Shown in pieces: positions 1-8,642 of a DNA stretch of 64,000 nucleotides; position 1 is the stretch's first letter, and each line of letters begins with the position of its first letter. The translations under genes and the position numbers were made by a program. This DNA comes from Pseudomonadota bacterium (lineage in GTDB: Bacteria > Pseudomonadota > Gammaproteobacteria > Steroidobacterales > Steroidobacteraceae). The notes beneath the pieces were generated by a model. That model searched no databases, was not told the origin of the DNA, and was given only the letters and a program-made list of their open reading frames with translations. The stretch lies in the NCBI GenBank assembly GCA_021792755.1, contig JAJYUA010000012.1, forward strand, positions 1 through 64,000, written 5' to 3'.

Positions 1-152
1 GCTCGCTCCTCGTTCAACAACACAATCTCCGCCGCTTTGCGCATCGCTCGTTCCCCATTGATCGCCTCAATGGTAAGACAGGAATTGCGCTCATCGGTTC
101 CGTTAATTATGAAGCACTACACTAGCGAACCTGGCTGAGGAGGGGGCTGACG
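1..152. other. left edge, no assignable gene
   Basis: A reading frame on the minus strand is open to the left edge (about the first 100 bases) and could be the end of a gene cut by the window border. It shows no motif I recognise and no convincing start. A purine-rich ribosome binding site for the next feature lies at about 138-145. Confidence 0.3.
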
Positions 153-525
153 ATGCCGAATGACGAAACCAGCCTGACCCTACACAGACATCCCCTGTCG
201 TCCTACTGCTGGAAGGTGCTGTTGGCGCTTTATGAGGCGGGAACCCCGTTCCAGACTGTTCAGCTTCACGGCGTCCCGAAGGATAACAAGGCATACGCGG
301 AACTGTAGCCGATGGCGAAGATGCCTGCTGTTGTTGCAGGACGGCGAAATCGTCCTGCCCGAGACGTCGATCATCATCGACTATCTTCAGGAGCGCCATC
401 CGGGCTCGATCCGCCTGATCCCGGCCGATTCTGACGCGGCCCGCGAAGTAAGTGACGATGCCGGTGCGCGCGAACGTGGCACGGGCGAACTACTGGATGC
501 TCTAGGCCGCTCGCTGACGGCGTAA
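153..525 (+). pseudogene. glutathione S-transferase pseudogene (N-terminal thioredoxin-fold part)
   Basis: The reading starts at ATG 153 behind an AGGAGGGGG ribosome binding site and gives a typical GST start (LTLHRHPLSSYCWKVLLALY). It hits an in-frame TAG at 306-308, where the family usually has Trp (Leu-Trp-Pro). About 20 bases later the frame shifts, and the thioredoxin-fold signature continues in another frame (LPETSIIIDYLQERHPG, the glutathione-binding Pro-Glu-Ser/Thr region). The helical C-terminal domain is not visible. One nonsense change plus one frameshift mark it as dead; it probably once encoded a soluble glutathione transferase. Confidence 0.75.
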
Positions 526-880
526 GCGTGGCGGCCGATGCCATTAAGCGACCGTAGCTCATGTCGAGACACTTGGCGTCCTTACCTCCGGTGACGTTGG
601 GCCGCCCAGATCCGCTTGCCTGCCGCCGGGCGAGACCTCCTGCTGCGATGCGGGCGTGCAACGAGCCGGATTTTGTGCACCAACATGGCGTAGCACCAGT
701 ACGACAGCACCATCACGAAGGCCATCAACGGTCGCAACGCCTTCCCAACAGCGAGCTTGCCGAATAAGCGATCGGCGATATTTTGCACTATAGCAGATCG
801 ACTATAGAACACCCTCGTGGCATTGGCCGTCCGCCCGACGCCGGCTCCCGCGCTTGGGCGGGCTGTCCTATATGCCCATA
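526..880. other. non-coding, decayed stretch
   Basis: I see no supported gene here. The C-terminal half of the GST would be expected but is unrecognisable. Short open frames on both strands lack ribosome binding sites and family features. Confidence 0.4.
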
Positions 881-929
881 TGCCCTCGGGACGTAGGTGT
901 CGCAGGTTCAAATCCGGTACTCCGACCGG
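881..929 (+). pseudogene. tRNA 3'-end remnant, tRNA-Pro-like
   Basis: The bases GTCGCAGGTTCAAATCC followed by ACTCCGACC resemble the T-arm, acceptor 3' strand and discriminator of a proline tRNA. The T-stem is imperfect (GCAGG against CCGGT) and no D-arm or matching 5' acceptor strand (CGGAGTG) lies upstream. This is the kind of 3' tRNA scar left at attachment sites of integrating elements. It is not a functional tRNA. An accidental match is possible. Confidence 0.35.
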
Positions 930-1124
930 TCCAGGGAAGGCTGCTGAGCGCTGCGTAGTGCGCCGCGGACAACCACGCCAGCGGCGAGATTTTCCATATA
1001 CCGCTCGAGCGTCAACTCGCGCCGCAGGGTGTATGAGCTTGCGAAGCGGGCCTCGGCATTGATCGCCGAAAACCTCGCGTCAGCGATAAGCGACGGCATC
1101 CGGGATCTGGGTGCCAGCACGACG

Positions 1125-1451
1125 TCACTCTCGCGACGGGCGGTCCTCGACAACGCACTCGAAATGTTCGCAGCGAGCATCGAAGCGCAATAAAAGCTCC
1201 CGTGCACGTGGCGCCACGTGAGCCGCCTCGTAGTCATCTCCCGCGAAAGCCCTGATCGACTCGAGCGACTCGAATCGCGTCAAGGTCGTGAATTCGACCT
1301 GCCCGGCGGCGATGGTCCGCCGCAGAACGGAGGCGCCGTGGTAGCCCTTGATGGAGTGAATCGACGGCAGGAACGTCGCACGCAAGAATTCCTCGTAGAG
1401 GTCCGCCGTTGCCGAATTCACCGCCCAGCCTCGCCAGATTCGAACGATCAT
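1125..1451 (-). CDS. antibiotic biosynthesis monooxygenase (ABM) domain-like protein
   Basis: A 108-residue single-domain protein. The start MIVRIWRGWA, the TFLPSIHSIKGYHGASVLRR strand-loop-strand, and the EFTTLTRFESLESIRAFAGDDYEAA segment fit a ferredoxin-like alpha/beta ABM-type fold. This family includes small oxygenases and many proteins of unknown substrate. I chose ATG 1451 because a GGAGG box lies 5 bases upstream; the frame is open for 11 more codons without such support. It stands alone between decayed genes. The fold is fairly sure; the substrate is unknown. Confidence 0.7.
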   Translation of the reverse strand: MIVRIWRGWAVNSATADLYEEFLRATFLPSIHSIKGYHGASVLRRTIAAGQVEFTTLTRFESLESIRAFAGDDYEAAHVAPRARELLLRFDARCEHFECVVEDRPSRE

Positions 1452-1767
1452 CGCTGCCTCCGTAGCCAGTGGAGCAAGCATCACGGGAAACTGGAGGGAA
1501 TTATTGGCTAAAATTGGGCCGTATGCCGAGTTCTCTGCGTAGGAACGCGACCAGGTACTGGCATGATTCCGCGTGTACCAGGGCTCAGCCTGTTGCGCGC
1601 AGTTCGCTCACCACGAGTACCGGCTTCACGTCGGCGACGGATTCGGGTGGCGCAATCACTACGAGCCGCGGCATCGATAGGGAAACCCGCCCCGATAGAC
1701 TATTCGTCCTCAACCCAGGGGAAGTACAGTCGGCTCGTATGGGCTGAGCGCACCCTGGTGCCACGAC

Positions 1768-2031
1768 TTGGCGCGTTCACTGCGGCGGCAGCCCGGCATT
1801 GCGCGGCTTCTACCCGCGCTGGCGGTGGCCGCGCAATGCACTTTGTTTTCGAAGTCGCGCAAGCGCTACTGGCTCGTGGCCTTGCATCAGGACTTGAGCA
1901 TTCCCGCTTCCACCCGGGTGGCCTGTCCCGAATGCACCGGCTGGAGCGAGAAGGAGGCACGCTCTTCGTGCAACCCCCTCTCTCGGAATTCGAGACGGCG
2001 CTGCCATCACTGCGTGGCGCAGCGCGATTGA
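1768..2031 (+). pseudogene. phytanoyl-CoA dioxygenase (PhyH) family pseudogene
   Basis: One frame gives QCTLFSKSRKRYWLVALHQD and then LSIP and CTGWSEKE, closely matching the metal-binding core of bacterial PhyH-family Fe(II)/2-oxoglutarate dioxygenases, including the His-Gln-Asp triad that supplies the first two iron ligands. Around 1955 the match moves to another frame (GTLFVQPPLSEFE). After that only faint traces remain to about 2250, and the second iron-binding His and 2-oxoglutarate Arg are not identifiable. It is a frameshifted remnant in the same decayed zone as the GST. Confidence 0.65.
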
Positions 2032-2374
2032 GCCTCAGGACCCCTTCGGTGCGGCGCCGATCCGACCGCAGCGACTGTGTCGATCAGAAGCCCAGGCCCT
2101 CGTGGCGACCATCCGAGCGCTTGGCGCGTGGACGCATCGACCAATTTCGCACACGTTGTCTGCGAAATATCGCCACATCGGAAGCGACGCGACGAGCTTT
2201 ACTCATCCTTTCGCCGAGAGCCGTCTCTTTATCCTGCTTCCCCAGAGCGAACGCAGGACCGTCCGGCTGCAGCCAACGGGCTCTAAACGAGAAAATCCGG
2301 CATAATCGGCTGTGAAGAGCCATGGCCGCAAAGATGCGGTTGCAGCACGGCTCTACGGACGCCGAGTGATTTTC

Positions 2375-2902
2375 ATGAGCATGTCATTGCGCGATCAATT
2401 GTTGCAGGCGGGCTTGGTCAACGAGAGGCAGGCCAAGGAAGCGGAACGGCAGCTGCGGAAACAGGAGCGGGGGCGGCAGCAACTCCCGAAGGAAAAACGC
2501 GCGACGCCGACCGACGCCGAACTCGCTGCGCAACGCGCGCAGCTTGCCAAAGCGACCCGCGATCAGGAGCTGAGCCGTCAGCTCAAGGAGCAGGCGGACA
2601 AAAGATCCCGCCAGGCGCAGATCGAGCAACTGATCCAGCAGAATTGCCTGCCGCGGCCTCGGACCGATGAACGATACAACTTTGTGGACGGCAACAAGGT
2701 TCGCAGCATTCCCGCCGATCACCTCGTACGAGAGCGGCTCCGCCGGGGTGAGATCGCGATCGTGCGCCGCAACGCAGGCTACGAGCTCGTGCCGGCGGAG
2801 ATCGCCACCCGGATCCGCGAGCGCGATGAGGCCGCGGTGATCGCAGGCGTCACCCACGACGCGCCTGCCGATGACGGCGTGCCTGATGACCTGATGTGGT
2901 GA
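2375..2902 (+). CDS. DUF2058 family protein (YaiL-like)
   Basis: A 175-residue soluble, highly charged protein. The start MSMSLRDQLLQAGLVNERQA is the typical DUF2058 N-terminus. It is followed by a long charged helix (about residues 20-95, probably coiled coil) and the conserved C-terminal part YNFVDGNKVRSIPADHLVRERLRRG. The family is widespread in gammaproteobacteria and has been called nucleoprotein/polynucleotide-associated, but its role is not established. ATG 2375 was chosen over 2381 by similarity to YaiL. Its 3' end overlaps the convergent MarR-GNAT gene by 53 bases. Confidence 0.85.
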   Translation: MSMSLRDQLLQAGLVNERQAKEAERQLRKQERGRQQLPKEKRATPTDAELAAQRAQLAKATRDQELSRQLKEQADKRSRQAQIEQLIQQNCLPRPRTDERYNFVDGNKVRSIPADHLVRERLRRGEIAIVRRNAGYELVPAEIATRIRERDEAAVIAGVTHDAPADDGVPDDLMW

Positions 2903-3968
2903 AGCCGGCGGCATCGCGGCCGCTGAATGGCGTTCCCCCTGTTCTCTCGCTCGGTCCGTCTATTCGCGCCCAACCGGTGATCGCCACGCGCCGGACGGCG
3001 AGGGGGCATCCGTTCGGCCTGCCCCGATACCGCAAGGCGACGTCGCAGCGCTCATATCGCGAGCCGTACTTCTCCATGATCTCGGCATCGTGGCGAAAGC
3101 CCAGCTTCTCGTAGAGGTGGATCGCCGCCTCGCACCGTCTGTTGGTCAAGAGGTAGAGCGTCTTCGCATTCATCGCCGCCGCCCGATCGATGGTCGCCGC
3201 CAGCAGGAACTCGCCGGCCTTGAGGCCGCGCGCGCTGGCGCAAACGCCCATCTTCGTCAATTCGAAGCTGTCATCGCCGCTCCTGCGCAACGCGCAGGTA
3301 CCGACGATCCCGAGTCCGGCAGCCTCCACGAAAAGTATGGCGCCGCCGCAGTCGATGATGCGCCCGCGCGGATCCTGCAGCACCTCGAGGTCGCTCTCCT
3401 CCAGCTTGAACATGGAGTTGATCCATTCGGCATTGATCTCGTGAAAAGTGACGGCAAGATCATCGCTGAACTCCCGGATGAGGGGTCGCTCGGACGCGAA
3501 GCGGACCACGCGCTCGTTCAGGGGGCTGCGGGCCAGAGCGGTCTCGAGCCCCGCGATGTGCTCGAGCAGGGGCCCGGAGAGCCCGTCGCACATCTCGTTG
3601 ACCGCCGCCTTGACGCGCGGCCAGACGATCATCTTGACCCGTGCCATCACCACCCGGCCGGCCGGGGTGAGCGACAGGGTTCGCTGGCGCTGATCCAGCC
3701 CCTGCGATGCCTCGATGAGGCCGAGGCTCACGAGCTGGCTGGCGGCGCGCGTGACGCCTGGTTGGCTCGTGCCCACCGCGCCGGCCAGCTGCCCTACCGT
3801 CAAAGGCCCGCGATCGAGCGCGCTCAGCAGTGGCATGTGAGCAGGCTGCACCGTCAGCCCGGCATCCGCCCGCACCCGAGCAGCTCCGGCCTGCAGGCGT
3901 TCCGCCAGCCTCTTCAGGCGGCTGCCCACGAAGATCGGCCCCAGGTCCCGCAGGATGTCCGCTGGCAT
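2850..3968 (-). CDS. MarR-type HTH fused to GNAT acetyltransferase
   Basis: 372 residues with two domains. Residues about 5-145 form a MarR winged helix (LTVGQLAGAVGTSQPGVTRAASQL recognition region; QRQRTLSLTPAGR wing). Residues about 160-315 form a GNAT domain (INAEWINSMFKLEESD, GTCALRR, FELTKMGVCASARGLKAGEFLLAATIDRA as the acetyl-CoA loop, LYEKLGFRHDAEI). Such fusions are a known family, probably sensing a small molecule or acetylating one. ATG 3968 is preferred; the longer open frame upstream lies in the AT-rich promoter. The last 55 residues are Gly/Arg-rich, outside the GNAT fold, and run into the 3' end of the DUF2058 gene. Confidence 0.85.
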   Translation of the reverse strand: MPADILRDLGPIFVGSRLKRLAERLQAGAARVRADAGLTVQPAHMPLLSALDRGPLTVGQLAGAVGTSQPGVTRAASQLVSLGLIEASQGLDQRQRTLSLTPAGRVVMARVKMIVWPRVKAAVNEMCDGLSGPLLEHIAGLETALARSPLNERVVRFASERPLIREFSDDLAVTFHEINAEWINSMFKLEESDLEVLQDPRGRIIDCGGAILFVEAAGLGIVGTCALRRSGDDSFELTKMGVCASARGLKAGEFLLAATIDRAAAMNAKTLYLLTNRRCEAAIHLYEKLGFRHDAEIMEKYGSRYERCDVALRYRGRPNGCPLAVRRVAITGWARIDGPSERTGGTPFSGRDAAGFTTSGHQARRHRQARRG

Positions 3969-3974
3969 AGGTCC

Positions 3975-4012
3975 AACATAACGAAATATATAACGTGGTA
4001 CGATAGCCGAAA
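3975..4012 (-). promoter_or_regulatory. AT-rich promoter/operator region of the MarR-GNAT gene
   Basis: A markedly AT-rich patch in GC-rich DNA just upstream of the start. On the minus strand it reads CGTTATATATTTCGTTATG, with CGTTAT repeated 12 bases apart. It could hold the -10 element and an autoregulatory MarR site. The assignment is inferred from base composition and position only. Confidence 0.35.
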
Positions 4013-4184
4013 CCGCTGCCTGGGCACAGAGGCGCAGACCCTGGGTTACCGGACCCGGCGAGGGAAGGCGGATTGCGGGTGACAAGTTGGGCTCGAGCCG
4101 CGGATGGATGGGCGCCGATAGACTTCCACTGTGGTCTCATGCCCGGACCATCATCAGCCATCGACGGAAGAAGGAGCCGCCTTC

Positions 4185-4385
4185 ATGAAACTCATACCTC
4201 TGATCAGAAACGTCTCGCTCGGAGCCTCTGCCGGCGTCGCCCTCCTGACTGCGCTGCCGGTGTTCGGGGCAGCGGGCACCATCACAGCTGCGGGTGCGGT
4301 GGTCGGCTCACTGGTCGGGGGCATGGCGGGGTGGCTCGATACCCAGCGAGAGCAGCAAGCACGGCGGCAAAGCAACGCCGGCTAG
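4185..4385 (+). CDS. small glycine-zipper membrane protein
   Basis: A 66-residue protein with an AAGGAG ribosome binding site 9 bases before ATG 4185. Residues about 8-50 are hydrophobic with small residues spaced as in glycine-zipper segments (VSLGASAGVALLTALPVFGA, then GTITAAGAVVGSLVGGMAGWL). A charged tail follows (DTQREQQARRQ). One or two membrane helices are likely, or a lipid-associated oligomer. No homologous function is recognised. It lies alone between a MarR-GNAT and an AraC gene. Confidence 0.55.
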   Translation: MKLIPLIRNVSLGASAGVALLTALPVFGAAGTITAAGAVVGSLVGGMAGWLDTQREQQARRQSNAG

Positions 4386-4499
4386 GCATCCGCTCTCGAG
4401 ACCGGAGGGCGCTCCCGCGGACAGGCGCCGCGCCGCGGACATCCAGGGAAGGTCGCTGACTTGCGGGGAGTTCCGGTCTTTGAACGGTCGCGCCCGGAT

Positions 4500-5255
4500 T
4501 CATGGCCGGATCGGCGGGTTGCGGCGTCGCATCAAGGCCCCCGGAGTCCCGCCGAAATGCCTGCGCATCGCGTGCGTCAGGTGGGCCTGATCGCAAAAGC
4601 CCACGGACGTTGCCGCGTGGGCCACTGAGCAATCTGTCGTTGCGAGCATCCGCCCCGCGCGCTCCAGACGCCAGCGAAGCACCAGGCGATGCGGGGGCTC
4701 ATGGAACGTCGCCCGGAACGCCCTTGAAAAATAGGCGTCAGAGAGACCTGCCTCGCGGGCAAGCGCAGCGACTGACAGGCGCCCGTCGAGATTGGCGTGG
4801 ATGTAGTCGAGCACCCGGTGAGATTGAACCGCGGAAAGGCGGCCCCCGAACCGCAGCGCGCGAACTTCGGCACGCCCGTACCGCCGCAGCAGGTGCACGG
4901 CCAGGGCAAGGCACAGCGTATCGCCATAGAGGCACTCCGTAGGCCGCGCCAGTTCCGCCACGATGCGGCGCGTCAGATCGTATGCGATCGGATCCGGGAC
5001 GCCGCGGCGCGAGAGGAGCTGCTCCGAAGGCGCGCACGTACGTCCGTCGAGCAGACGGACCATCATCGTCGAGGAGAACTCGAAGGAGGCAATGTCGAAC
5101 GATTGTCTCCATCCGACACGAGTCCTCATTCCCTGGGGAATGACGTGCACGGCGCCGGGCGCCGTGAAGCCCTCGCCCCTGAGGCCTTCATCCTCCCAGG
5201 TGCCAAATACGGGCGATGAGCCGACAGACACGACGAAGCGATGTTTCGTCAACAT
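4500..5255 (-). CDS. AraC family transcriptional regulator
   Basis: 251 residues. The C-terminal ~100 residues carry the two AraC helix-turn-helix motifs: LDGRLSVAALAREAGLSDAYFSRAF, and the second with the family signature VGFCDQAHLTHAMRRHFGGTPG. The N-terminal ~145 residues are a cupin-like sensing domain (GAVHVIPQGMRTRVGW). I chose ATG 5255 (GGAAGG box 9 bases upstream) over a longer TTG start at 5288. The ligand and targets are unknown; no operon partner is adjacent, so it may be autoregulatory or act elsewhere. Confidence 0.85.
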   Translation of the reverse strand: MLTKHRFVVSVGSSPVFGTWEDEGLRGEGFTAPGAVHVIPQGMRTRVGWRQSFDIASFEFSSTMMVRLLDGRTCAPSEQLLSRRGVPDPIAYDLTRRIVAELARPTECLYGDTLCLALAVHLLRRYGRAEVRALRFGGRLSAVQSHRVLDYIHANLDGRLSVAALAREAGLSDAYFSRAFRATFHEPPHRLVLRWRLERAGRMLATTDCSVAHAATSVGFCDQAHLTHAMRRHFGGTPGALMRRRNPPIRP

Positions 5256-5302
5256 GCTTTCGAAGCCTTCCGTCGGCGGAAGCGACAAGCGCTCGACGGT
5301 GA

Positions 5303-5572
5303 CTTCGTTCGACCATCCGGCCGCGCCGGGGAGAGCTCGAACGCAGGTTCTCGCACGAGGACCTCAAGGGCGCCCGCGAATACCTGAACGAGCTTCGCCA
5401 GCAGGGCCATAGCCCCAAGCTCGAGCAGGCGGATGAGCACTGGTACGTGCGGATCCGAAAGAAGGGCTACCCCGAGCTTAATTTTGACGGCGGCCCCTAC
5501 GAGGACGCGAAAGCCGCAGCCGTACGGGGATCGGCGTGCACGGCGCTCTCGGCTCGCACGGCCGAATCATAG
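5303..5572 (+). pseudogene. 5'-truncated small hypothetical gene
   Basis: A frame open from 5303 to the TAG at 5570-5572 encodes a compact globular-looking sequence (HEDLKGAREYLNELRQQGH, then DEHWYVRIRKKGYPELNFDG). Its codon use looks genuine, but it has no ATG, GTG or TTG start and a TGA lies directly upstream. It resembles the C-terminal part of a small protein of unknown function that lost its start when the neighbouring DNA was rearranged. Confidence 0.4.
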
Positions 5573-5609
5573 ACTGCAGACCACTCCCCTTGCAGGAACG
5601 CGAACTGAC

Positions 5610-6803
5610 TCACGTGCCCGCCTCCGCGGTAACGGCGCCGGGTCCCGCATCGTTGAACAGCGAGATGTACGGGGCATAGCGGAAGCGCCGGTTGCGCGCA
5701 TAACCCGTCATCTCTTGGAGCACGCCTAGCTTGACGAGGCGAGACACGAGGCTGTTCGCCGCTGCGTAGGTCGTCCCGGTCATCTTTTGCACGTCGCCGA
5801 CGGCGACGATCGGCCGGTCAAAGAGCGATTCGAGCACCTTGTGACCGTTGCCCACTGCGCGCCCGAGTTGCGCCGTGATTGAGGAGCGGTGCTGCTCGCG
5901 CAGCTGCAGAATCCGGCGCGCCGTCTCCGCTGCTTCCCCTGCCACCTCGATTACGCCGCGCAGGAAGAAAGTCAACCAGTCCTCCCAGGCGCCGCGATCG
6001 CGCACCGCCTGCAGGTGCTCGTAGTACTCCTGTCGGTTCTGCTTGAAGAAATGGGAGAGGTAGAGCACCGGTTTGTGGAGCACGCCGCGCTCGGTGAGCA
6101 AGAAGGTGATCAGCAGCCGGCCCACGCGACCATTACCGTCAAGGAAGGGGTGGATCGTCTCGAATTGAACATGCGCCAGCGCGATCTTCACCAGCGGCGG
6201 CAGTGTATCGGGGGTGTGCAGGAAGGTCTCCAGGTTCCCCAACGCCTCCGGCACCACGTGGGGCGGCGGCGGCACGAAGGTCGCCGTGGCGAGCGTACAG
6301 CCGGCCGGGCCGATCCAGTTCTGACTGGTGCGCAGCTCGCCGGGCTGCAAGCGGCCGCCGCGTACCCCGCGCATCAGCTCCGCATGGATCTCGCGCACCA
6401 GCCGCACCGACACCGGCAACTCGTGCAGCCGCGCGAGCCCCTGGTTCATCGCCCGCACATAGTTCACCACCTCGTCCACATCGCGCGGCAGGTTCTGGTC
6501 GAGCAGCTGTGCCTCGGCTGCCAGGAGGTCCTGGAGCGAGCTTTGCGTGCCCTCGATCTGACTGGACAGCACCGCCTCCTTGCGCACGTACATGAATACG
6601 AAGAGGTCGGGATTCGGCAAGGTCAGTACCGACCCGTCGAGCCGGCCGAGGGCGCGATCGGCAGTGGAAAGCAGCCCCTGGAGCTCTCCGGTCAATTCCG
6701 GGGCTGGCTGCGGTGGCAGTGTTGCTGGAATGAAGGCGCGGTAACCGGCTGGCTGGGCGACGTACCGTCCTGCCCGGGTCGAAGCCTCGGCGCTCGTAGC
6801 CAT
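5610..6803 (-). CDS. Fic family protein, intact
   Basis: 397 residues. The Fic active-site loop is complete at about residues 216-227 (HPFLDGNGRVGR, matching HPFx(D/E)GN(G/K)R), so AMP transfer to a protein hydroxyl is expected. The inhibitory helix motif is in the N-terminal part (SSQIEGTQ, about residues 80-87), as in class II Fic proteins, whose Glu blocks ATP binding. The C-terminal ~80 residues look like a winged helix (VGDVQKMTGTTYAAANSLVSRL), suggesting DNA binding or autoregulation. ATG 6803 follows an AAAGG box. A degraded second copy lies 2.5 kb to the right. The target is unknown. Confidence 0.9.
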   Translation of the reverse strand: MATSAEASTRAGRYVAQPAGYRAFIPATLPPQPAPELTGELQGLLSTADRALGRLDGSVLTLPNPDLFVFMYVRKEAVLSSQIEGTQSSLQDLLAAEAQLLDQNLPRDVDEVVNYVRAMNQGLARLHELPVSVRLVREIHAELMRGVRGGRLQPGELRTSQNWIGPAGCTLATATFVPPPPHVVPEALGNLETFLHTPDTLPPLVKIALAHVQFETIHPFLDGNGRVGRLLITFLLTERGVLHKPVLYLSHFFKQNRQEYYEHLQAVRDRGAWEDWLTFFLRGVIEVAGEAAETARRILQLREQHRSSITAQLGRAVGNGHKVLESLFDRPIVAVGDVQKMTGTTYAAANSLVSRLVKLGVLQEMTGYARNRRFRYAPYISLFNDAGPGAVTAEAGT

Positions 6804-6887
6804 CGAGTTCGCTGCCTTTCACAAGGGACCAGCTCGTATCCATATGATAGGCTACGTTTAACAAGGACGGAAGCCGTCCGCCTTATT

Positions 6888-7304
6888 TTAGTTTCCTTTG
6901 ACCCTGCGGTTGCCTCGACGCCCGGCTTCAGAGCCCGCGACTCTTGGACAGGGCGCCCTAGGGGATTCCTCGATCACCGGGCCTGGAGCGGCGAGCTGCG
7001 GGAGCGCGCCGGCGAAAGCGGCCCGCACCTGAGCAAACCGCGCTTCGTCCAACGGCTTGCGGGACTTCACGGGATTCATGACATTAAGCCCCGACGAAGC
7101 AAGGAGTTCGGCGAGCGCCTTTTCCATCGCCGCCACCACGTCCCGTCGCCGGTCGTGCTCCCGCCGACCGCGCCCCCTGCTCTCCTTCTCGATCGGCCCG
7201 CCTCCGACAAGCCGAAATGCACACTGCTCCGGAACCACGCCGTTCTGCCTGAGATACCGCCGCAGCATGCTGCTGCTCTCGGCAAAACCGAGATGCTGTC
7301 CCAT
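6888..7304 (-). CDS. hypothetical protein, uncertain
   Basis: An Arg-rich protein of 138 residues if ATG 7304 is used; the frame stays open to a GTG at 7415. The segment HLGFAESSSMLRRYLRQNGV could be a helix-turn-helix-like fragment, followed by a charged amphipathic stretch (HDRRRDVVAAMEKALAELLA). No family is recognised and no ribosome binding site is evident. It may be a relic of a larger gene; real-gene status is doubtful. Confidence 0.3.
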   Translation of the reverse strand: MGQHLGFAESSSMLRRYLRQNGVVPEQCAFRLVGGGPIEKESRGRGRREHDRRRDVVAAMEKALAELLASSGLNVMNPVKSRKPLDEARFAQVRAAFAGALPQLAAPGPVIEESPRAPCPRVAGSEAGRRGNRRVKGN

Positions 7305-7415
7305 GCGATTGAAGGGCGACTGGGCATTGGCTCCGCGGCTGGCAGCGCTGCCAGTAGATGATTGGGTTCCGGAGCATGGGAGGAGGGCATGGAGTGTGTT
7401 CGCGCGGCCAACCAC

Positions 7416-7823
7416 AGCGTTACCACGCGGCGAGTATACAGATCAACCGCTGTGCCTATGTTCGGCACCGCACACCGAGCCCTGGCCGAGCTGTCGTATC
7501 ATACTCGAAGCACATGTTCAAACGATTCGTTGAGTCGAGCGGCTTCCGCCTGACCCCGAGCAGGCTCGAAACTGTGACGCTCAAAAGCCCGACCGTTTGA
7601 TCTGTTCGTGAACGGCGCTCGCATCAGCGAGTTGCGTTAGCTGGACTCTTGTCCACCGCTAGTCGTTAGCTCAGCCCTGATGAGCGCCTTTCGCGGCTGT
7701 CATTCGATTGCCTCCGAGGACATGAGCCATGACTAGTGCCACTGGTCATACTGAGGCCATTCGTGCGAGGAAAGTGAATGGAACCAACGTGAAAGCAACC
7801 ACGGGATTGGACGAGACTGACCC
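7416..7823. other. intergenic, possible transposase scrap
   Basis: No supported gene. The minus strand near 7391-7468 contains VDLYTRRVV, which resembles the strand around an IS3/IS481 DDE catalytic residue, but the match is too short to name an element and no inverted repeats were found. The remainder is featureless. Confidence 0.3.
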
Positions 7824-8480
7824 ATGAGTGCCCAGCTACTGCCCGCGCCCCTGACGAGGCAATCACACAGCCAACGACGCTTACCCCGGCACATCGGTTT
7901 CATTCCGGACGGCAACCGGCGATGGGCGGTGCAACACGGCCTTGCCAAGGAGCAGGGTTACGCGCGCGGCATTGCGCCCGGGCTGGCGCTCTTCGAAGCG
8001 TGTAAGGCGCTCGGCGTTGAGGAGATCTCGATCTACGGATTCACTCAGGACAACACGCGGCGACCAGCGGCGCAGGCCGAGCAATTTCGTTCCGCGTGCG
8101 TCGCCTTTGCGAAGGAGATCGCTCGCCGTGGTGCCGCCTTGCTGGTACTGGGCGACGAGCGGTCCAGGCAGTTCCCCGTCGAGCTGGCAGCGTTTCGAAC
8201 CCGCCAGGGCGAGGGCATCAATGTCAATTTTCTCGTGAACTACGGCTGGGAGTGGGACCTGAACGGCCTCAAGGAAGGCGGACTGCGGTCGGCCGATGTC
8301 TCTCGCCTGGATTTGATAGTCCGCTGGGGCGGCGGGCGGCGCTTGAGCGGCTTTTTGCCTGTGCAGTCTGTCTATGCCGACATTTTCGTGCTAGATGCGC
8401 TGTGGCCTGACTTTCAGCCGCAGCATCTGGACGCTGCGTTGGCTTGGTTGGGCCGACAGGACCGGACGCTGGGAGGCTGA
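7824..8480 (+). CDS. undecaprenyl diphosphate synthase family protein (divergent cis-prenyltransferase)
   Basis: 218 residues, shorter than UppS (about 250). It keeps the family frame: HIGFIPDGNRRWA (UppS has HIAIIMDGNGRWA, with the catalytic Asp), ISIYGFTQDN, INVNFLVNYGW, and the C-terminal SVYADIFVLDALWPDF. Differences at important places are G to R in DGNGRWA, RWGGGRRLSG where UppS has RTGGEQRISN, and Asp for the conserved Glu in YAE. It is not in the usual frr-uppS-cdsA setting, so it is probably a paralogue using a different substrate rather than the cell-wall enzyme. The start at 7824 has only a weak ribosome binding site. Confidence 0.75.
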   Translation: MSAQLLPAPLTRQSHSQRRLPRHIGFIPDGNRRWAVQHGLAKEQGYARGIAPGLALFEACKALGVEEISIYGFTQDNTRRPAAQAEQFRSACVAFAKEIARRGAALLVLGDERSRQFPVELAAFRTRQGEGINVNFLVNYGWEWDLNGLKEGGLRSADVSRLDLIVRWGGGRRLSGFLPVQSVYADIFVLDALWPDFQPQHLDAALAWLGRQDRTLGG

Positions 8481-8642
8481 TAACGGCGTGCGGCCGCATG
8501 CGCCGTCATTCCGCGCAACTAACATAGCGCTCTGGACGCAGACAGCGCTCATGATCGCGCATATCACAATCATTGGCAGTACCGTCAGCTTGGGCATCCC
8601 CTGACCCTCACTCGTAGACTACCCACACTCACATGGCGTGCA

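Noticed and set aside
1-100. Minus-strand frame running off the left edge
   Set aside because: No recognisable motif and no start codon context; it may be the tail of a real gene, but nothing in the window supports a name.
953-1190. Open frame on the plus strand with a coherent helical look (YELAKRASALIAENLASAIS) opposite and beside the ABM gene
   Set aside because: No ATG start, no ribosome binding site and partly antisense to the supported gene at 1125-1451; it could be a small remnant but evidence is too weak.
7391-7468. Possible IS3/IS481 transposase fragment (VDLYTRRVV on the minus strand)
   Set aside because: Only about nine residues match; no other DDE motif, no inverted repeats and no target duplication were found nearby.
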